64,000 nt of DNA from assembly GCA_013398055.1 (NCBI GenBank), contig VZRS01010803.1, positions 620,001-684,000 on the forward strand, given 5' to 3'. The notes below the pieces were generated by a model. That model searched no databases. It had not been told where the DNA came from and saw only the letters and a list, made by a program, of their open reading frames with translations. Below are positions 26,119 to 38,366 of this stretch, piece by piece. Origin of the DNA: Ifrita kowaldi. Taxonomy: Eukaryota; Chordata; Aves; Passeriformes; Cinclosomatidae. A program made the position numbers and the translations under genes. How positions within the stretch are numbered: the stretch's first letter is position 1; every line of letters starts with the position of its first letter.

Positions 26119-28342
26119 ACTAATATTTATCCTTTTTAAGGATAGTGATGTTACCTTTCCTTCTACACCTTTATACCTAAAGTGTTGGTTCACGTGAGAC
26201 CATAAACTAAAAGCAACAAAGAAATCCACCAAATTTAATACAAATCAGGCAAATTGAAGCAATGGGGTCTGTGTAGGAACTTTTACAGAAAACGTTTACA
26301 AGGACTGGACCTGTTAGCTAAGCACCAGCACCTCCTCCCTGGCCACAGCCTTGGAGCATTCTCCAATATGTGCAGCGCCACGGTTATGCTCCCAGGAATC
26401 TGCCCTGCTATCCTGTCTTCAGTAGCAGCCTCACCTATGCCCCACTGCAAGAGCCAGTCCTTTCTTTTTCCCTTCTTCCTCTTCCATGTTAACTCTTATT
26501 CCTAATACTTTTGGTAGCTTAAAAAACCAAAAACCAAACAGAGAGATTATCTGAGGTTAATCCATAACGTATCCAAGAGAAATTACCTTTGGTTGGGCTG
26601 TACATGTTGCTGGTTCAGGAGGCACCTCTGCCTTTTGTATGGATAGAGGCCATCTCCACACACCTAGACTGCAGTGATTCCTCAGACCTAAAAAAGAGGA
26701 TACATGGATCCACAGAGAAAGATGGAATTTCTGCAACAAAAACGTAGTAAGATTTGAGGTGAGAGATTGATATTTTCACTTTTAAAGTGAGGCAGACAAA
26801 AAGGCATTGAGGAGGGACAGAACAAATTCTGGTGGACACTATCAAATGGTGAAATTACGTGTATTACCCACTGTGATATACATAATTTATATCTGGAGGA
26901 GAAGTTTAGTAAAACCCCATAAACACTGCTTAAAGTCAATGTTCCTTTAAGCAGATGTGTATCTGATCGCAGAATCAGTCTACGCTGTTTGTGTAACCGT
27001 GGAGAACTTCAATGACTTTCTGAAGGACTTCAGTTTATTATGATTGAACTCATAAGTTTAAATGTTTTTTAAACAAATGGCTTTAGCATAAGTATGTTTT
27101 TGTCCAAGCAGAGGCTTGCTTTTAGCTTTGGGTCTTTCAGTGTTTTCTTAAGTATGATGACATTGGGTAAGATTTATCAGATAAGAATAAAATTAACAAA
27201 ACCCATACTTGGGGTGCCAAGTACAAGGCTTTCAGGCAATGGGATTGCTAGTTAATAATTAATCACCCATTTGTTAGCCATGCTAAACAAAACTTATTAC
27301 AGTTTAAGTCAGGAATATGAAGATTAGGCCCTCCATCATAAAATAGAATAGCAAGAACAAGAAAAATCAAAAATTTGTATCTACTCTTACTACAAACCCT
27401 TTCTTTCAGTCTAAGGCTGAAATTTGTTTTCATAAAACACCTTAGCAAAAAAAAATATATTCTAAAATATCTCTGTTCATGGAAAATGTGTGAACAAGAT
27501 GCCTTCTGAATACATGTAAATGTGTGATATTACTGACAGACAAAAATGGACAAATTGTACTATAATTGGAGGAAAATATATATGCTAAAAATGGGTTGCT
27601 AACCAAGCGCTTTAATATTTTAATGAATGATAATTATCCAGACCTAAAGGTAAATAAGAAAAACAATATTCTGATATATAGAAATAGAAATTTTAAATAA
27701 AGAAACTGGAGGAAATCTTAATAAGCCACAATGTCCATCCTACTGTTCAAAGATATTAAAATATGTACAATATTAATACAAAATAATTTAATGGCAAAAA
27801 AATAATTCTTTCTATAATAACATCATGATGCAGTGTTAAGAATTATTGCTGAAAATTAGCTTACAAAACATGGCTTCAGTTTATAAGGAAAACATTGACT
27901 TTAACCTACTAGCTCACACATAATGAGCTTGCTGGCCCTGACAGAGATCACTCAGTATTCGCTTTGAAATTAGCACAGAGGGGTAAAGATGGAAGAGAAG
28001 CTGCTCCTGGACTAGTACCAGTGCCACCAGCATAACTGCAACAATCACAGAGACTTTTCTAGAGAGACAGATGGAATTAAAAGTGACATTGGATGAGATG
28101 GCATGAGTAAATTTTTCCCTACTTTTTAGCAATCCTTTTTAGCAATCTTCTCATCTAAATTAAAATCTTAATAACACCAGCTTCTGTTGAAGGCATGGTT
28201 GAGAACAGTTCTCCTTTGTCAGTTCTTCTTCCAAATCCATTACCTAAAAACCTGCAAACAGTGCTACCCAACATCTGCATATGAAACAAACCCCTCTGCA
28301 GTTCCCTGTATGAAAAGCTGGCCATAATTTACCTCACATACA
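26119..28342. other. Unassigned unique sequence between two CR1 copies
   Basis: Mostly AT-rich with no gene or mobile element recognised. Overlapping minus-strand frames at 26557-26939 are short and lack any family signature. A 13-bp tandem duplication at 28122-28147 lies near the right end. Confidence 0.55.
28122..28147. repeat. 13-bp tandem duplication
   Basis: The unit CTTTTTAGCAATC occurs twice with no spacer (28122-28134 and 28135-28147), identical in both copies. The perfect identity suggests a recent slippage event. Confidence 0.9.
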
Positions 28343-28796
28343 GAGAATCATAGAATCATTTCAGCTGGAAAGGTCCTCTAAGATCAGACCAAGTGCATTG
28401 GGCATCAAAGTCCGACTATTAACCCAGCACTGCCAAGTCCACCACTAAACCATGTCCCACAGCACCACATTTACATGTCTTTTAAATACCTCCAGGGATG
28501 GTGACTCAACCATTTCCCTGGGCAGCGTGTTCCCTGACAACCCTGTCAGGGAAGTTTTCCTAATATCCAAACTAAGCCTCCCCTGGCGCAAGCTGAAGCC
28601 ATTTCCTTGTCTTATCGCTTGTTACCTGGGAGAAGAGCCTGACCCTCATCTGGCTACACCCTCCTTTCAGGGAGTTGTAGAGAGCGATAAGATCACCCCA
28701 AGCCTCCTTTTCTCCAGGCTAAACACCCCAGCTCCTCAGCTGCTCCTCACAGGACTTGTGCTCCAGACACTTCACCAGATTCGTTGTTCTGTGGCT
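28343..28796 (-). mobile_element. CR1 LINE 3' fragment, second subfamily
   Basis: A short, 5'-truncated CR1 copy on the minus strand. Its 3' end lies at about 28343-28360, again with CATAGAATCAT-type terminal words. The internal sequence includes the reverse complement of the well-conserved CR1 3' block (plus-strand words CCTCCTTTTCTCCAGGCTAA and TGTGCTCCAGACACTTCACC). Similarity ends near 28796. Its 3' sequence differs from the copy at 24048-26118, so the two belong to different CR1 subfamilies and were separate insertions. The 188-codon plus-strand open frame starting at 28452 is an antisense by-product of this element. Confidence 0.92.
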
Positions 28797-31700
28797 TATT
28801 TGAAGTCTTTCCCCCTGAAGGAGCTGTGTGTGAACTATGAATGTTTTAATCACTGCTCAACATCGCAGGTCCCACCCTCATCTCCTTGCCTTCCCTGCCT
28901 CAGGCAAGAAGTCAGTTTTCAAGAAAACCATTCAAACACCAATCAGAGACAACTTCATTTAGTTAAGGTTCTCCTCCTTTTGCTGTTCACATTCAAAGTG
29001 AGATATAATCTGTGGTGAGATGTAAACTCTGGACAATTGATAAAATATGATTAAATGCTTAACAAATAGCCTCACTTTTGTTTTCCGGTTTGTACGATAA
29101 AATCTTAAATCTGTGAAAGTAATTGCTTCTGACATCTTCAAGTAGGCAATAGGCTGCCCAAACAGTGCTATTCAGTCACAAATTCTGAGGCTACAGAAGT
29201 GAGAAGCACACAGTGTAGACAGAAATTAAAGCCTACTTATGATGAAGAGTCTGGGTTCTTTTCTCAAAGTCCAGGTTTTTTGTGGTGAGGGGAGAAATCT
29301 GTTTGTAACAGTTACCCTTTTGTGGGTTTGTATTTTTAGAAGTTGTTGTGGTCTTGTGATTAACAGCAAGGAATGGCCACAGGGTAATTGTAATATGTTA
29401 ATGAAACCCCACACTCTGCACAACTTCCTTGAAGATTCTTTTTATAGATTTCACATTGAGGAGGAAATGAACCATAAAAAATCGTGCTACCTAAAAAATG
29501 ATAAATCATTTACCACTTACTTACTTTTTTTTCCTTGCCATATCACTCTCCAGCTTATTAAAACATTTAATTTATTCACTTGTCCTCCCTGTGTGTACCT
29601 TTTACGGATTTTGCTTTTTCAGGTAAAATTTGCAGGCATTTCAATACTTTAGCAACCGCATTCTGTCATCTAAATGACTTAATAAAATTCTTTCCAAAAT
29701 TGCTTCACATGTGCAACACTCCTTAATTTATCTCATTTGTTGTCAGGAATTGGAACTATATGGGAACAATTTAGGAACTTTTTCTCTGGGTATCTAGTTT
29801 TAGTTGCTTGAGCTTGAAAATTTTGGCAAGAGTTCGTCACCTGGAATAATGAATCCCTGAATAAAGGACAATTTGTCACTGTGGGAAGAATGCCAAAAAA
29901 ATATATAAATCCTCAAGGCTTTCCACCAACAGTAAATGCCTACACATCTAGAACTGGTGACTCTATTTAAATGTATATAAATATGGCCAAGTAATTCTTT
30001 GCTTTTAGACATCTTGAAGAAAAAACTTAAGGTAGACTCAGTAATCCCCTCAGGGAGGGCTGGATGCTGATGTAAACACACTACTTAAAAGCACAGAAGC
30101 ATCATTTGACTGGTGCCTTTTCTGTGTTCATGGCCTTTATTTCATGGTTATTCACTGATGGTTTTTGATTGCATACATCATGCACCAAGCTTATATCATC
30201 AATAAACTTCTTTCAGTAAGTGGACGGTAATGAAATACCATAATTAAAGCAAAGTGGAAGTCCTCTTAAACTGAACAAAAGCTACTGACTGTAGTCTCCC
30301 ATAGAAGGAAATATTCAGTCACCTCTTGCATTGTGGTACTCCTACAGAAGCAAGGGATTTTGCAGTGCCTTCACTGTAGTGTTATGCATTCAATTAATTG
30401 TTTCCATACTACTCTAGACTCTGATACCTCTCTTATAAAAAACCACGAGCTTTATTTCAGGTAAGCCATGTCCTGGAGTTCTCTTACAGTGTAAATGGAA
30501 GTGCAGAGCACATAAGTAACCTAGTAAGAACCTGAGATTGTCCCTTTAAATTAATTCAAGTTAGCAGCCCATGTTATTTAGGAAGCCTAATATTTTACTT
30601 TATTGATGCTTTGTTAAAATATACTTTGAGTCACTGAAGGTACAAGTGACTTGACAGGTAGTATGTTTTAATATTCAGTGATGTAAGTAATCTATGGACA
30701 TAAAGTTGAACTCATTATTTCTCACGTCCTCCCTTGCTTTCCCAGGGTCTCTTGCATCTTCTTTGGTGTGCCCCATAGACCACGAAGGGGTGATTGGTAT
30801 GAGAACCAACATCTCATTTTGAAGATAGTGTGGTGTTCAATAAACATCTGCTGGAAAACAACGATGCACAATCCAGTTTTGAAACCTACTGACTTTTGAG
30901 TTCAATTCCTAGATGACTTACATGCCTATGTAAATTTAATTTTCTATTTTTTGTTACCTCCCTCGCTAGCTCACTCAGCCTGTTCGCTCATATTCTGTAC
31001 CTTCTTTCTTTCATCAGCTTGCTCAGTGTGCTAGGCAGTAAGCTGTTTGTCATAGGGTACCTGTCATTTCTTATATATCTGTAGAATGCCTCAGCTCTGC
31101 CAGGGATTACAGATGGTACTGCAATGTAAGTGTTATAACTCAGAGGAATGTAAAAATAAAATCTGGTACATCTGTGTTACATATAATGATGTTTTATTTT
31201 CTTAACATGCTCATTATACTCTAACTAAATATGTCAAAAATTAAGTGAACAGTGCTCAAATCTGCAAGGATTATATCAAGGTATGTGAAAAAACCCTTAG
31301 CTGCTACAGAATTCACTTCATGGAAGTCAAAATACTTAAGTGTCAGTGGATATTTCAACTCTACTGTGAAGTATTCCACAGAAATAAGTCAAATACTTTT
31401 GTACAGAAACTGCTTCTGACACTATTAACTAATTACCACATTTCCCCCCACTCCACCCCTAATTCTTGATTATACATTCTGGTTCACCATCTCTGTTTAT
31501 CACCCCTTCTCTATGTCTTCTTGCCATGCGCCACTAGAACCTCTTCCTTCTTTCCAGCTCAGTAGACCTTCTTTAAATTTTATTGAAGGAGCTTTCTTGC
31601 TGTTTTGTGTACACAGGGGTGTGCATTGACTGAGTACCACAGCACCTTCTGCGCAAGCTCTATCCAGGCATTCCTGTCCCTCTCCTCCCCTTCCCGTTTC

Positions 31701-31879
31701 CTGTATCAGCTCATTACTGCTGGACTCTCCCTACAGAGTGTTTAAGCATCTCGATATCAAAAATGCAGAGCTATTGCTCCAGAAGTTATAACTAGCACAT
31801 TTTGGGGACTTCTAATATGATGCAATCTTTTAGATGGTTTACTAGACTATAGACCAGGACACTTGTCTCTCTATTGTAT
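28797..31879. other. Unassigned unique sequence
   Basis: No exon or repeat recognised. A 137-codon plus-strand frame at 29239-29652 is T-rich and lacks any domain I know. The remainder is AT-rich. Confidence 0.55.
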
Positions 31880-31975
31880 GATATTTAGGCAAGCCATTTT
31901 ATCTCTGCTTTAAATTCACCATTTTGACAAAGTACTTTGAGTTCTCAGGATGATAAACATTATAAGATAGCTAAT
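31880..31975. repeat. Ancient MIR/L3-type fragment
   Basis: A degraded copy of the amniote SINE/LINE tail. Words in the expected order are GGCAAGCCATTTTATCTCTG (family: GGGCAAGTCACTT.ACCTCT), then TTCACCATTTTG, then AAGTACTTTGAG and GATGATAAACATTATAAGATAGC (family: AAAGCGCTTTGAGATCCTCAGATGAAAAGCGCTATA-like). The order and spacing of four blocks support the call. Assignment to a named subfamily is not possible by eye. Confidence 0.6.
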
Positions 31976-34900
31976 TTCCTTTGGGGTGCTTACCAGTTCA
32001 TAGCTTAGTATGAAAAAAATAATCAAGCCAGAGCCTGTCATTATATTCTGCTTTTCATGTCTCTTGCTTTCAATACCTACATTAGCCTAGAAATGCGTAG
32101 ATTTTTTTCTCATTTAAAAGCATATTAGAGTAAATATAGGTCTCTTAGGTGTTGAAATCCCTTTTCTCCTTTGCTATATATAGCAAGGCCTCCCTGTTTC
32201 CAGGTTACGAACCACAGTTGTCTAAAGGGGGATAAAATTAATTTTGGCCTCAGTGGATAGCCAATCCTATCATGACAGGCGTAATCTTTGTAACATGTCC
32301 CAGCTCAGCACAAGAGACAGTCACTTAAGAATGGTTTAGGTCCTAGCTCATTTCACTGCCTTATGGCCTGACCAAGGAACAGGTAAGCAGAGACGCAGTG
32401 GTCTGTCACTCCAGACCATCCCTGCTTTTGCTGGATTTTATGATATTAGCATGAAATGTCTACTATCCTAATAAAACCTTGTTTGGGTTTTCTAGGGAGA
32501 GTTTTAGTTATTATTCCAACAACCAAGGGAAAAAAAGTAAAGATTATACCAGTCATGATTTGACACTTGAAGCAGATGTACTCCAGAGGAGGACTAGAAC
32601 ACATTAAGCGCTCTCCTATAATTTCTGATATCCGTGGTGGCTGTCACCCACTAGCTGAAGCTCATAAAAATTTATCAGCACTTGACAATGCACTTGGAAA
32701 GACTGAATTCTCTAGAAATACGCTTCACCGAGGAAACACAGGAAAGTTGGATTGCTTACAATGAAGTGATTGAAATGACTGCCAAGAAAAATGCATGCAG
32801 GTTTCATTATAACTATTAATCTAATAGGTTCGCATTGTACTCTCTATTTAAATCAGAAACATATCTACAATTTCCCACATTTACACTACTATTAGCTTTA
32901 GTAGAAGAAAGGAAAAAACAGATGAGGCATCAGGCTCGGGACTGCAAGCACTGTGTGTAACCTAGAAGCAACTGAGGCCATTTTCTTCAACGCAAAACAG
33001 GAATGGAAACAAACAAAACCTTCTATACCTCTCCAGCCAATTTGCTCTCCATACAACAAGCTTTACTCAGTGTCTCTTCCAAACACTGCTGCACACAGGC
33101 AGTCAGCCACTGGATTTCCACCTTCATAACCCCTGTCTTACCATTCTTTGCCTGATTTTCTCTCTACAAAACTGAAGGAAAGATTGGAGCTGAAAACCTG
33201 GTGCCAGGCATCAAAATCACTTCCAGCCCATCTCTGATGTGAATGTTGGAAACACAAGAAAACAGAAATTGAAGGGTATACATGCAGCAGTGCATCCAGA
33301 ACTGCAGTCTGGGGCTACTCTATTAGAAATGCCTTTTTGCCTATCAACTAGACTACTCCATAAAATAGCTATATTTTAGGGCAAGCCTATGGCACATACA
33401 GCCAGCTACCAAAACTGTGCTACACTCTGCAACAAACTTGAGTTATTTCATAAAAAGGTAAGGAACATAAATAGGTGCCACAAAGTAAAGAGGTTTTTTT
33501 TCCAGTATCTGGTAGAAAAGAATTTTTCAAATAAAATTTCAACAAAATGCTGGGAAGCACATGATGTTCCATGGTGTGGGAGAAGGTTTAAAAAACACCA
33601 CTTAGGTGGTCAATCTTAGCCACAGGAAAAACACTTCTGGACCCCGAATCTGGTCACTGGTTTGATCCTGGGTATGCAAGCAATATATACCAATCAGACA
33701 TGTATGAATTTAATGCCACTAAAAATACTTTATACATCTCTACCTCCATTGCCCAGAGGCAGGTGAAAAAAAGACCTCCCATTATGGATCAAAGAAGGAA
33801 AATTCTTTCTAGCCCCAAAAGTAATCACTGGAAGCCCTGAAGCATGGGATTAGTATAATATAAATACAGTATATACAATATATATTACACCACCTTTTAA
33901 ATTCAAACCTCTATTAACTATCTTGTCACAGATATTAAGCAAATTAAAGACTTAGCAAGTGTATTCAGTCACAGAATATTATCAATGCATTCCTGGAAAG
34001 AACTTCAGATATTCTACTCTGCAAAATAGCACTGCATCTTATGCTTTTAACCTGACACACCAGGGTATAGAAGATTGCTTCATAAACCTATCATCCAGTC
34101 CAAGTTATTCATTAAGTTCCTATTTTCAAGGAGGTGTTAAGGCAAAGAAAAATCTGGCTCATAGAGAGTTACTATTTCCCAGAAATATGACAAGTATTTT
34201 ACTTTTGGAGATTGTGACTGAGGTTCTGACAGGTCCCTGGTATGCAGTACTGATTCTTTGGTGTCAGATGCATCTTTGAAAATCAGATTATCTAAATTTC
34301 ACTGCTTTTGGCAATCTATGTTTTAACAAAGCCATGAGTCACAACTCTTTCAGCATCCAGAAAATTCAGTATCCAGAATTACCCAGTGTTGGTATTTCTG
34401 TGGTTTACCGGTTTCTGACAATTGCAGGGACAGGGACAGCAGCAACTAGAGTCAGCCTAGATAAGATAATGTCAGTAGAAATCCAACTGGTGCTTTTCAA
34501 ACATATTTGTAATGGCCGTGAAAGCACAACTTTTCTGCCTGCTTAAGCAAGTACAGCCACTTAGGCAAAGCAGCTTCAGGTTTTGATTATCAGTTATTGA
34601 GGTAGGACTGAGACCCATTTACCAGTCAGATCATCTTTTGCTGTCATTTCTTGGCTTATGGTCAGCCTGGTCCAATAGTTAAGGGTTTCCAGTAGGGAAC
34701 CAGGCTCAGGCAGTCTGCAAGACTCTACTGGATCTATTAATCACTCTGATTTTCAGTTGACCTCTAGGCCATTTTTAGTAACAGAGGCAGAGGTCTAGTT
34801 AGTGAGAATTTTATTCCCAAAGGAGTCATATTTTCTTATACACTGTTTTAATTTATGTAAGTTGCCCAGGTGCCAACATGATGGCCAGTATAGCAGACCT

Positions 34901-37683
34901 GAAAGAAACAATTAAGGAACCATGAGTAATTTAATGGCTTTGCTTAAATATTTATTAAAAAGTACCTGGCGCAATAACAGACAATTCTATAGCAGCAAGC
35001 AACACAGAATCTCTGTTATCAGATTTCCTTATCACACACAGTTCAGCATCTAGTTTGAAAGGCTTTATATACAAAACTAACTAAAAGCAATATTTAACAG
35101 AGAGTTATTTTCTATGTCACTGTAAATCATTGTTCAGCTTTATGCACTGAAACGGCAGAGCCATTCTGAGTATGTTATTTTCTCCTGTTTGGATTTCTAC
35201 AGTAAAGAACAGATCGAAGAGAACAAAGAGGGCACCTGACAAATATGACAACCCAAATATTACAGCCAGGAAGGAAAGACGAAAGGAAGACAGAAAGGAA
35301 AAGAAATGGCAGGGCTATGCCAATAGTTGAGGGTTTTTTTGTAGGCTATATCACAAGGTAATTGGCTGTGATGTGAATTATGCTTCCCAAGCCAAATGTG
35401 AGAGTGCTTAACAGACGCAGAGGTCAATTATCTCTTAGTAGAGCCTGCTCAGAGAAAGAGGCTACTGCAATTAGAATACACTATTAAAAATGGTTAGTCA
35501 TTTTAGTATTTTAAATCACTACCCTTCTCAAAAAGCTGTGCATAGTAATTCCTGTCATTGTATGCCTCATGGAATACTCTGTCCTTGGAAGAAAAAAAAT
35601 CACTAAAAATATTATTCCTCTGAGTTTCTTCTGCTATGAGCCTTGGAACTTAGGTTGTTCAAATAAAGAAACCAGAAATTTATTTCAAAGTACTGTATAT
35701 TGCTCACTTCTAAGTACTGTACATGTTTACCTTGTCAATAAAGGGAAATTTAGAGATAAATAGCACCTAGGGAAAAAAGGTTGTAATTTGCAAATGTGAT
35801 TCCAATTCTCAGTGTTGACAGTCTGTAAGGTGTTGTAGATTACAGGGCAGTCAGACCCAAATTAGGACTCTGTTTCACTTCTTTTCACCTATAACATGAC
35901 TGGACTTTGAAATCATATTTTCTCTTGTATCTCTGACAAAATCAATCATTTTTGTGGCCTTTATTAACAAAGTTAAATGTTTTTGTTATAAACTTTGAAA
36001 TATGAACTGTCTTCAGGGTCATATCAGGTTTCATTCTGGACAGAAACAGAGTAAGCACTGCTCAAAAATACTGGCAAAAAATTGTTCAAAAAGATATCTG
36101 GCATGAAAACAGATATACTTTTCTTATAATAGCGCATTTGCTTAAAGCAAATTATATTTTTCAAGGTGTTTGATCCCAGCCTCTCTACAAAGGACCTTTG
36201 AACAGAAAAATGCATGCCATACTATGGTAAGTGAAAAACAAGGTGGGGCTCTACCACCAAAAAAAAAAGTATGATATCAAGCACTGAAACTGTTGTTCCA
36301 TATATACAAACTGCAGTCTCTCATCGAGTAATTAGTGCAATAAAACTAAGAGCTGTGGTAAACAATAGAAATACAATGAGCAACACAACAAGCAAAGAGC
36401 CCCTTTCCCAACTGACACCGATAAACCACAAAGTTTTGTTTACTGTGAACATTCTCAGAAAGGCTGAATATGGCATTTCTTTAGCTATCACTCAAGAAAT
36501 CTCTTTGTTTGAGAGCTGCTAGTAGAAACAGGAAGTGATTACTCAAAATCATTAACACAAACCTGAAAATACATTCTCTTCAATGAGAAGAAGTCTACAC
36601 AGCAAATAAACCCTTCTTCATTTTCTAAGTAAAATCAGTTGAGAGGCATAATTTCTCTGAAAAGGGCTCTGTTTTCCTTCCTTCAAAATACAGAAGTTGC
36701 TTAAGCTCTACTTCCATTTCAAAATACTATTATCTTGTGTACATTTTTGTTTGTTTTTGTTGCTATGTTCCTCCCCTGAGAGATTCATTTCACTGATCTT
36801 TAATGAATTTCATAACAGCAAAATCCATTATTTTACACACAATTTCAAAAATGGTAGCTTTGAGCTTAAATTTTCTGCAGCCCACCCCAATTTAGGATAT
36901 TGAATATGAACTTGTCAGAGTGTTGCAGCATGCACAAACATTCTTACAAGCACAATTGCCTCTGATGCATGCATGACTGCACAAATACTTCATTCCGTAG
37001 CAAAACTGTTATTCTTACAGAGTTTTAAAAATTTACTTTGAAAGACACTTGTTGTCCTCATTTGGTTTGGGTATGGAATTTTTTGCCTTTCTGGAAAGAC
37101 AACATTATTTCGAAGATTATTTGGTTCTATTCTAAGCTAAAGGTAAAATCATACTACTAGGAAAATCTTCCTAAACCTAAACTTGTGGTGGAAATTCAGA
37201 TACTGAACATCTTCCTTAAAATCCTCTTATTCAGACATTTATACTTGGAATATATGTACTAGTTGCTTGTTTGCTTGCTTGTTGAAATAACTAGGACTTT
37301 GTCATAATTTAATATTTAAAAATTTTATGTAGTTTCCTGTAAGTGCTCAACCAGGTCTTATAAACATTTAAACATTTAAAAAACCTGGAAAACATTACAT
37401 GTGGGTCCAGCTTCCTGTATCAGCATCCCAGCCACTCTCTGAAACATCAGGTAACCAACTAGTGCAAAATCCCTTAAATCTTCTGAGAAGTTTTAGCACA
37501 CTGGGGTATTTTACTGGTTCAGATACCTGTAGAAGAACCATTTTCTACTTTAATGGTTGATGTCATCAGCTGCTTTACACACAACCACTTCTGAACACTA
37601 GCAGAGAGGTCAAAAGGGTCACAAGTTTCTTTTTTTTCCCAGCACAGCTTAATGGCTGTTCAGGACGAACATTTTAATAATGG
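31976..37683. other. Unassigned unique sequence
   Basis: No supported gene. A purine-rich GGAA/GAAA patch lies at about 35269-35305. Short open frames throughout have no recognisable family signature. Confidence 0.5.
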
Positions 37684-38366
37684 TTATCTCTGAGAACAAT
37701 GCAAAACACTGTATATTTTTTCTTTATCTTCTGCATTTTTAATTTGCTTTGCAGAATAAGTCAGTAAATGACCCAGGCAGGACTCAAGGGTATTATCCTG
37801 ACCTGCAGAGGCCATGTTTATCCCAGTAGCAAAGTATATGCAAACAATCTCAGTTAGAATTTTCTCCTCCAGTTCCAAAAAGAGGTTACATTTCTCAGTG
37901 CATTCCATGGCTCACAACAGTGTTGTTAGACACCATCAGCACTGACTGCAAGGGCTTGAAATAAAACAGCAAATGGGTAAAGATATCTCCTGAAGGGTAA
38001 ATGATTCTGTTGAAGAGCCAGAAGGACCTTTAAAATCTTTGATGTCTCTATATCATCCTCTTGCAAGAATACATTGGATACACATGGGTTTATGGCAGAT
38101 ACAAGGATGTACATAAGGTTAAGACATCCAAATCTTAATCTGTCCTTTCTATCCACAGCTGCTGTGTAACCCAAACTTTCATATTTCCTTGTCTTATTGC
38201 AAGCCCTTGCAATAAGCAAGGGATTGAAAGAGTCTTCTACCAAAAGGCTATACAGAGTTGAGAAGGAACAGTCCACTTGCTCAGCATCACAGATCACAGA
38301 GAATACACAGCTCTTGCTGTTCTCCTTCTCTGATGAGCACAGTCCAACCCAAGGTTTCAGAAACCT
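37684..38366 (-). pseudogene. Possible decayed coding relic, unrecognised protein
   Basis: On the minus strand a frame stays open for 147 codons from 38366 to a stop at 37926-37928. A second frame of 74 codons follows at 37684-37908 after a gap of about 15 bases. The translations look protein-like: mixed charge, leucine-rich and helix-like, for example RLRFGCLNLMYILVSA and ETSKILKVLLALQQ in the first, and LFLELEEKILTEIVCIYF in the second. Just upstream of the first frame there are three in-frame stops within about 60 bases, preceded by a pyrimidine-rich CTCTCTCTCAACAG acceptor-like sequence. Against it: I do not recognise the protein, a 147-codon open frame is near chance expectation for this much sequence, and the two frames cannot be joined by one indel without crossing a stop. 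No function is proposed. Confidence 0.2.

Noticed and set aside
25717..26139. 140- and 100-codon plus-strand open frames
   Set aside because: They are antisense to the CR1 endonuclease coding region on the minus strand.
28452..29018. 188-codon plus-strand open frame, the longest in the window
   Set aside because: Its first half is the antisense of the CR1 3' fragment at 28343-28796 and the rest has no family resemblance.
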